Translations under genes and position numbers: made by a program
Shown here: positions 59,105 to 64,000 of the stretch, piece after piece
How the letters are laid out: each line of letters starts with the position of its first letter
Position numbering within the stretch: position 1 is the stretch's first letter
From: Maricaulis sp017643475
GTDB lineage: Bacteria > Pseudomonadota > Alphaproteobacteria > Caulobacterales > Maricaulaceae
Direction of reading: 5' to 3'
NCBI RefSeq assembly: GCF_047123815.1
Contig: NZ_CP138920.1
Span: 930,001 to 994,000, forward strand
Length of the DNA: 64,000 nucleotides
Notes under the pieces: generated by a model
What the model saw: the letters and a program-made list of their open reading frames with translations, nothing else
What the model was told of the DNA's origin: nothing
Database searches by the model: none

Positions 59105-59944
59105 ATGCTTGAACCTGCTACTCTCACCCCTCACGACGAAAAAGCTCTCCAGGCGCTGATCGACTGGTGGGACGAGGCTGGTATCGAGCTGGATGCCCCG
59201 GTTACGCGTCTGAAAAAACAGGCTTCGCCGGCACCTGCTCCGCGGAGCGCCCCGACGCGCCAACCACCACCGCCCCAGCGCACAGCAACACCGGCGGCGG
59301 CCATCGCAGCCGGGTTTGGCGAACCCGAGGTCCAGGGCCCTTCTGCCCAGGAAGTCGCAGCCAAGGCCGACACGCTTGACGCTTTGGAAAGCGCGATCCG
59401 CGAATTCGAGGGCTGCCCGCTAAAGCGTACGGCCCGAAACACGGTGTTTGCGCGCGGCAATCGCGACGCAAAGATCATGATCATCGGGGAAGCGCCGGGC
59501 CGGGATGAGGACGAACAGGCCAAGCCCTTCATGGGGCCCGCCGGACACCTCCTCGACAAGATGTTCGCCTCCATCGGCCTGGGCGAGGACGCGCTTTACA
59601 TCTCCAATATCGTCAACTGGCGACCGCCGGGGAACCGGAACTCCACCAAGGACGAGATCGCGACCTGCCTGCCGCTAATCGAACGTCACATCGCGTTGAA
59701 GGCACCGGAGATCCTTGTCGTAGCCGGCGGTGTTGCGGCGCAGTCCCTGCTACGGGAAGATGCCAGCATCTCTCGCCTGCGTGGACAATGGCGTGACTAC
59801 TCGCTCAAGAATCCCGATGGATCGGACAGCGGCACAAGCATCCCCTGCCTGCCACTCTTTCACCCATCTTTCCTGCTGCGTCAGCCGGCATCCAAGAAAA
59901 AAGCCTGGCATGACCTGCTCGCGCTGGATGCCAGGCTCCGATGA
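59105..59944 (+). CDS. Uracil-DNA glycosylase, family 4-like
   Basis: A 279-residue repair enzyme removing uracil from DNA. The first 80 residues are a Pro/Ala-rich extension with a helical start; the catalytic core has G-E-A-P-G-R-D-E-D (motif A), F-M-G-P-A-G-H-L-L-D-K-M, N-I-V-N-W-R-P-P-G-N-R and H-P-S (motif B). The N-terminal cluster region is E-G-C-P-L-K-R-T, with one Cys where family 4 usually has two, so the 4Fe-4S site may be incomplete. The ATG at 59105 is used. Confidence 0.88.
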   Translation: MLEPATLTPHDEKALQALIDWWDEAGIELDAPVTRLKKQASPAPAPRSAPTRQPPPPQRTATPAAAIAAGFGEPEVQGPSAQEVAAKADTLDALESAIREFEGCPLKRTARNTVFARGNRDAKIMIIGEAPGRDEDEQAKPFMGPAGHLLDKMFASIGLGEDALYISNIVNWRPPGNRNSTKDEIATCLPLIERHIALKAPEILVVAGGVAAQSLLREDASISRLRGQWRDYSLKNPDGSDSGTSIPCLPLFHPSFLLRQPASKKKAWHDLLALDARLR

Positions 59945-59957
59945 GACCGTTTCCGCG

Positions 59958-60884
59958 CTATTGAGCGCGAAGATGCGTCAGCGCTGCGGCCAGCGCATCA
60001 TCGGACGATGAAACAATGTCCGGCTGAACACCTTCCGCTTCCCAGCCACGGCCCGTGCGCGGATCAAACGTCCGACCTTGCGGCATGAACACGGCCAGGT
60101 CATCGCTCAGGCGCATTTCCTCGCCCCAGTGGCCGCCACCGCCGGTGGGCTCGCCGATCACCGTGGCACGGCCGGTAATCTTCATGCCGAAGGTAAAGGA
60201 CTCAGCCGCCGAGAAGCTGCGCTGATTGGTCAGGATCACCAGCGGGCGATCGACAAAGGGCTCGCCGGCCACGTTATCGCTGGTCCAGCGCTCGCGCGTC
60301 GGCATGTCGCGCCCCTCGGTCGAGGTCAGATGGGTCGGCTCCGCAAAGAACCAGGACGCAAAATGGACGAGCGTGCGGGGTTCACCGCCGCAATTATTGC
60401 GTACATCCAGGATGATGCCGTCTGCATCACCCAGCTCGACCATCGCCGCGTCAAAACCGGCACGATAGGCGTCATCGCCATAAATGCGCGGCACCGAGAT
60501 ATATCCGATATTTCCGGCTTCCATCCGCCAGGTGATGTCACCGCTGGCACAGCCGGACGGACGGCGGCGCGGCTCCGCATTCTCGACCTCCGCAGTCGGG
60601 CGATAGCGCAGGGTCAGATGGGCATCATTGGACAGCGCATAGAGTTCCTGATTGACCGCGGAGATGAACTCCCGGCGGGTTTGGAGATGCGCGAAATCAT
60701 CGGACATTTCGCGCACTCTCTGCGCCAGGGACAGGCCGACATCCTCGTAGATATAGCCTTCTTCCAGCATTTGCGGGAGCTGGTCGAAAACCTCCGCCTG
60801 CCAGCCCGGCACCGGCTGGGCACACGCTGTAGTGGACACCATCACCGCCGCCATGGCGGCACTTGCGAAGAACTTGCTAATCAT
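59958..60884 (-). CDS. S41 family serine protease
   Basis: A 308-residue exported protease, probably lipid-anchored (lipobox-like T-T-A-C, Cys21). The core has G-Y-I-S-V-P-R-I-Y, I-I-L-D-V-R-N-N-C-G-G-E, L-T-N-Q-R-S-F-S-A-A-E-S (Ser nucleophile region) and F-G-M-K. There is no PDZ domain, unlike the S41 protein at 52490. It resembles the interphotoreceptor-retinoid-binding-protein-like branch. The ATG at 60884 is used; the UDG stop is 13 bases beyond its 3' end. Confidence 0.88.
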   Translation of the reverse strand: MISKFFASAAMAAVMVSTTACAQPVPGWQAEVFDQLPQMLEEGYIYEDVGLSLAQRVREMSDDFAHLQTRREFISAVNQELYALSNDAHLTLRYRPTAEVENAEPRRRPSGCASGDITWRMEAGNIGYISVPRIYGDDAYRAGFDAAMVELGDADGIILDVRNNCGGEPRTLVHFASWFFAEPTHLTSTEGRDMPTRERWTSDNVAGEPFVDRPLVILTNQRSFSAAESFTFGMKITGRATVIGEPTGGGGHWGEEMRLSDDLAVFMPQGRTFDPRTGRGWEAEGVQPDIVSSSDDALAAALTHLRAQ

Positions 60885-60923
60885 CCCGAAGGACCCTTCC
60901 TGCCTTGGCCGGAAGTCTCCGGC

Positions 60924-61388
60924 CTAATCCCATGTTTCCACGCGTTTCCGCGCCTGTGTGACAAGATCGAGCAGGTCGTTGCCGAGTGTCTGGCCAAGCA
61001 CCCGGTATCGGGCCTGCGCTTCTTCCAGGAACGCCTCGATGCGTGAGACCTCGACCTGCCCGGCCTCAGTCAGGCCAAGCAGTCGAACACGCCGGTCGGA
61101 GCTTGGCCGTTGCTCGGTGACCATTTCCATCCCGACCAGCGTGTCGGCGAACTTGACGATCAAGGGGCGCGACAGGCGCAATTGCGCGACCACTTCACCC
61201 AGCTTCATCGGCCCTCGCCTGGAGAGCAGAACCAGCATCGAATGTGTCTTCAGAGGAACGGAGATCTGCAATTGCGCAGCACGCTCCCCCTCCCACTTCA
61301 GAACTGTGTCGAGCAGGCGCCGCACATGGCGCGGAAGCACTGCGTGCCCGAGCTCCTCGATGAAGTCTCTTTCCTCTTCCTTGCCCAA
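60924..61388 (-). CDS. MarR-family transcriptional regulator
   Basis: A 154-residue winged-helix regulator: M-K-L-G-E-V-V-A-Q-L-R-L-S-R-P-L-I-V-K (about 61-79, HTH) and R-P-S-S-D-R-R-V-R-L-L-G-L-T-E-A-G (wing), with long dimer helices at both ends. The start is TTG at 61388, with AGGTG six bases upstream; no ATG fits. A TTACGTAA palindrome at 61400-61407 overlaps its promoter. It may control itself and the S41 gene, 39 bases downstream. Confidence 0.82.
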   Translation of the reverse strand: MGKEEERDFIEELGHAVLPRHVRRLLDTVLKWEGERAAQLQISVPLKTHSMLVLLSRRGPMKLGEVVAQLRLSRPLIVKFADTLVGMEMVTEQRPSSDRRVRLLGLTEAGQVEVSRIEAFLEEAQARYRVLGQTLGNDLLDLVTQARKRVETWD

Positions 61389-61399
61389 TATGTCACCTG

Positions 61400-61407
61400 T
61401 TACGTAA
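61400..61407. promoter_or_regulatory. TTACGTAA palindrome before the MarR-family gene
   Basis: A perfect 8-base palindrome 12 bases upstream of the TTG start, in a short AT-rich stretch. A candidate operator by position only. Confidence 0.3.
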
Positions 61408-61547
61408 TAAATGCCCTATCCGATTTTGCATCTTAAATCCTCTTCATGAAGCGAGCGCAAGCACCGCGGAATGGCCAAGCCGGAAAAAGTGACGACGACT
61501 GAAATTTTGTTCTTGCTTTGTTCTAATTCTGAGTCATAGTCCAGCTC

Positions 61548-62681
61548 ATGACCGAGCGCCCCAGCGGCTACGCCCTTAACGCCCACACCACGACCCCGGA
61601 TGACGCCCCCGTCGCCCCGGGAACCAGCATCAGGGGTCGGGGCGCTCGGTCTAACATTTCCGGCCGGTATGAAGCCTTCCAGCGGGAGGCTTTCGACGAC
61701 GGCTGGGGCGTTGATGGTGAAGAGGTCAGCGCGCTTCGCACAACGGTGCTGAAGGATGCCTCGCGTTCCATAATCGCGACCAACCAGTCGCCGGACATTT
61801 CCTTTGACCAGTCAATCAATCCCTACCGGGGCTGCGAACATGGCTGTATCTATTGTTACGCCAGGCCCAGCCACGCCTATTGGGGATATTCACCGGGGCT
61901 GGACTTCGAGAGCGTGATCTTCACCAAGCCGGATGGTGCCAAACTGCTCGAGCAGTTTTTCAACCGGCCCGGCTATCGTCCCAAGCCAATCGTCATCGGC
62001 GCCAACACCGATGCCTGGCAACCGGTCGAGCGTCGTCTGGAAATCACCCGTGACATCCTCAAGGTCTTTGCCCGCTACAAACACCCGGTCAGCTTCATCA
62101 CCAAATCCGCCCTCGTCCTGCGCGATCTCGATATTCTCGGGCCGATGGCGGAACAGGGCCTGGCCAAGGGGGCCGTCTCGCTGACCACGCTGGACCGCAA
62201 GCTGGCGCGCGACATGGAACCGCGTGCCGCCGCCCCGCACCGCCGACTGAAGGCGATCGAGGGCCTGGCCAGTGCGGGCCTGCCCGTTACGGTGATGATG
62301 GCCCCGATCATTCCTGCCCTCACCGATCGCGAGATCGAGCCCCTGCTGGAACAGGCAGCCGGCGCCGGCGCCAGCAGTGCAGGTTATGTCCTGTTGCGTC
62401 TGCCCATGGAAATCCGCGACCTGTTCCGCGAATGGCTGGCCGAGAAACGCCCCGATGCCGCAAGCCGGGTTATCTCACTGATGCGGCAGATGCGCGGCGG
62501 CCGCGACTACGACCCGACCTGGATGCGACGCGGCCGCGGCCAGGGCCCCTTTGCCGAAATGATCTCCAAACGCTTTCGCGCGGCCATGCGCCGCTATCAG
62601 CTGGATGTGCGCCAGAAGGACCTGGATTTCTCCCGTTTCGAACGCCCGCTGGGGAGCCCGGAACAGCCCGGGCTGTTCTAG
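61548..62681 (+). CDS. PA0069-family radical SAM protein
   Basis: A 377-residue radical SAM enzyme. The cluster motif is C-E-H-G-C-I-Y-C-Y-A (97-106, C-x3-C-x2-C). It is preceded by the N-P-Y-R-G family signature (91-95) and followed by P-I-V-I-G-A-N-T-D-A-W-Q-P and M-M-A-P-I-I-P-A-L-T-D. The family is Spl-like (spore photoproduct lyase-like) with no known substrate. The ATG at 61548 is used. Confidence 0.88.
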   Translation: MTERPSGYALNAHTTTPDDAPVAPGTSIRGRGARSNISGRYEAFQREAFDDGWGVDGEEVSALRTTVLKDASRSIIATNQSPDISFDQSINPYRGCEHGCIYCYARPSHAYWGYSPGLDFESVIFTKPDGAKLLEQFFNRPGYRPKPIVIGANTDAWQPVERRLEITRDILKVFARYKHPVSFITKSALVLRDLDILGPMAEQGLAKGAVSLTTLDRKLARDMEPRAAAPHRRLKAIEGLASAGLPVTVMMAPIIPALTDREIEPLLEQAAGAGASSAGYVLLRLPMEIRDLFREWLAEKRPDAASRVISLMRQMRGGRDYDPTWMRRGRGQGPFAEMISKRFRAAMRRYQLDVRQKDLDFSRFERPLGSPEQPGLF

Positions 62682-62749
62682 GTCTACGCTCAATTTTTGA
62701 TTGAGTCCTCCGGTAGCGACTGATACGACCACATCAGACAGGGGATTTA

Positions 62750-63607
62750 ATGTTTAAGCGTCTGTATGTGTTGTGCTTGGTTGCGCTCGCCGGGGGCCTG
62801 CTGGCAGCGTGCCAGTCTGAGAGCTTGGTAGAGTCATTCATTCCTGAAGACGCACGGCCCATTGTCGAACAATCCGTCCAAGGCCTGGTCAACCGAGACA
62901 TGGCAACGCTGCGCGAAGTCATTCCGGCCGGTGCCTCCGACGAGCAATTGTCCAATCTAGAAGCATCACTCCCCACATTCTTCCCGCCTGCCAGCTATGG
63001 CGACGCCCGACTGGTCGGAGCCAACCGCACCGTCGAGACACGACTGAGCTCCGGCACGCTCGACCGGCTCGAACTTGTTTATGTAGTGCCTTCGGATGAC
63101 GGAGACCGACGGTTGGAGCTGGTCTTGCAAAAGGTTGGCGAAAACGCCTGGCGCCTGACCTGGATGAACGCGTTTGAGGCTCCGAACCACCCGTCCATCA
63201 GCCTGGACCGGGAGGCTAATTCCTCCGCCAGAAACCTGGCACTGCTGGTGCCAATATCCAGCCTCGGATTTGTCCTGATCACCCTCATCGCCAGCTTCCG
63301 CTTCAAGCGGATCAAAAGGCGCATTCTGTGGACCCTGTTCATCCTCTCCAGCTATCCGGTGTTCGAGTTCAACTGGACACAGGAAGTCTGGACAATGGTC
63401 GCGCCGGCGATGACGTCAACTGAGAATGGCGCTCATTTCAACCTCATTTCGCTCACCCTGCTCGGAGCGGGCTTTGAGGATTTCGCCCCGCTGGAAGCCG
63501 CTCGGATCACCGCCGGCTTCCCGCTCGGCGCGCTTTTCTTCTGGTACCGGGTGATGCGCGGTGGCCCCACACGCAAGCCTGACGAACAGGAACGTGTTCG
63601 CGGCTAG
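62750..63607 (+). CDS. Lipoprotein with three C-terminal TM segments
   Basis: A 285-residue protein. Signal peptide with lipobox L-A-A-C (Cys21), a globular domain of about 140 residues with a DUF-like fold (S-S-G-T-L-D-R-L-E-L-V-Y-V-V), then TM helices near 165-183, 192-208 and 250-268. A lipoprotein that is also multi-pass is uncommon; possibly the N-terminal part is a periplasmic lobe. No family is recognised. The ATG at 62750 is used. The 3' end overlaps the EAL gene by 4 bases. Confidence 0.7.
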   Translation: MFKRLYVLCLVALAGGLLAACQSESLVESFIPEDARPIVEQSVQGLVNRDMATLREVIPAGASDEQLSNLEASLPTFFPPASYGDARLVGANRTVETRLSSGTLDRLELVYVVPSDDGDRRLELVLQKVGENAWRLTWMNAFEAPNHPSISLDREANSSARNLALLVPISSLGFVLITLIASFRFKRIKRRILWTLFILSSYPVFEFNWTQEVWTMVAPAMTSTENGAHFNLISLTLLGAGFEDFAPLEAARITAGFPLGALFFWYRVMRGGPTRKPDEQERVRG

Positions 63608-64000
63608 GCCGCGCCACCACTCCAGTTTTGCTGGAGCTGTTCACACAGGTGATCGGCGGCACGCGCAGCCAGGTCCGGCGGGTTTTTGAGGAATTCCGGC
63701 AATTGACCGCGTGTGAGCGGACGCGACAACAGATAACCCTGGATCAGGACTTCCGGCTGGTCGCCCAGAGCCGACATCTCGTCAAGATCCTCGATCCCCT
63801 CGACCACGACGCCCATGCCCAGCTGGTGTGCCAGCTCGATGGTCGAGGCGACGATGATCTGGGCTTCCGGCTCGTTCTGAAGGCCGGAAATGAATGACCG
63901 GTCGATCTTGATCTTGTCGAAGGGGAAGGCACGCAGATAGTTCAGCGAGGCATAACCCGTACCGAAATCATCCATCGACAAGCCAACGCCCAGCTCCTTG
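63604..64000 (-). CDS. EAL-domain protein (c-di-GMP phosphodiesterase type), 5' end outside window
   Basis: Only the C-terminal 132 codons lie in the window. The D-D-F-G-T-G-Y-A-S-L motif, D-K-I-K-I-D-R-S-F and V-V-E-G-I-E-D show an active-type EAL domain that hydrolyses c-di-GMP; the Q-G-Y-L-L-S-R-P end is also typical. Domains before EAL (often PAS/GGDEF) cannot be seen. The frame is still open at base 64000. Confidence 0.9.
   Translation of the reverse strand, partial: KELGVGLSMDDFGTGYASLNYLRAFPFDKIKIDRSFISGLQNEPEAQIIVASTIELAHQLGMGVVVEGIEDLDEMSALGDQPEVLIQGYLLSRPLTRGQLPEFLKNPPDLAARAADHLCEQLQQNWSGGAA

Noticed and set aside
1..64000. CRISPR arrays, rRNA and tRNA genes
   Set aside because: No regularly spaced repeats, no rRNA-like stretches and no convincing tRNA T-loop/acceptor structures were seen by eye in the intergenic gaps; a covariance scan would settle this.

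Overview
The window looks like a stretch of chromosome from an alphaproteobacterium of the Caulobacterales/Maricaulales type (a marine, stalked Maricaulis-like organism is my best guess, by inference). The reasons are high G+C, the cell-cycle genes trcR (DUF1013) and rcdA (DUF1465), the alphaproteobacterial small families DUF1192, DUF3775 and DUF2007, glycyl-tRNA synthetase of the alpha/beta type, PPDK and an ETF-ubiquinone oxidoreductase. About 72 genes are recognisable. No rRNA, tRNA or CRISPR array was seen.

Layout. 1-8.2 kb: two DUF465 small proteins, ubiX, a TPR protein, an SDR, the trcR / quinone oxidoreductase / DUF1192 / rcdA block, a chemoreceptor gene broken by one in-frame amber codon, and rpmE. 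8.4-16.9 kb: a ccdAB toxin-antitoxin pair with a palindrome at its promoter, an MFS transporter, two small compositionally odd genes, a MotA/TolQ-like plus OmpA-domain pair, azoreductase and threonine aldolase. Beside the OmpA gene lies a remnant copy of its own 3' end. 16.9-23.9 kb: three stand-alone CheY-like receivers, a DUF3775 protein, a divergently transcribed XRE regulator and membrane protein, a lipocalin and uvrB.

23.9-29.3 kb is the clear accessory region. It holds a low-G+C reverse transcriptase of the non-retron, defence-like kind with an HVDD active site, a PD-(D/E)XK-like protein upstream on the same strand, a divergent small protein that may also be a nuclease, a frameshifted HTH protein resembling phage terminase small subunits, and a two-TM protein. 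A short direct repeat sits at the uvrB end of this region. It is the best candidate for an undescribed system.

29.5-43.1 kb is a mixed set: DUF1330, a methyltransferase, lipoproteins including an HExxH protease, a YeeE/YedE sulfur-transport pair, two TIKI-superfamily hydrolase-like proteins, an orphan ParA plus RHH pair, a Lon-N protein, DUF1993, a receiver-like/HATPase protein, GST, an aminotransferase and a SleB hydrolase. 43.3-64 kb is mostly housekeeping: ppdK; glyQ-GFA-GFA-glyS, with glyS carrying an apparent 1-nt deletion; trmN6-like, DUF2007, polyprenyl diphosphate synthase, an S41-like protein, a TPR-ispE-GT4 overlapping operon, ETF-QO, a UDG, a second S41 protease, MarR, a PA0069-type radical SAM protein, a lipoprotein and an EAL protein cut by the window end.

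Two families of dispersed intergenic repeats recur. Three genes (the MCP, the HTH protein and glyS) carry a single disabling change. The glyS case, in an essential enzyme, suggests that some of these could be sequence errors.
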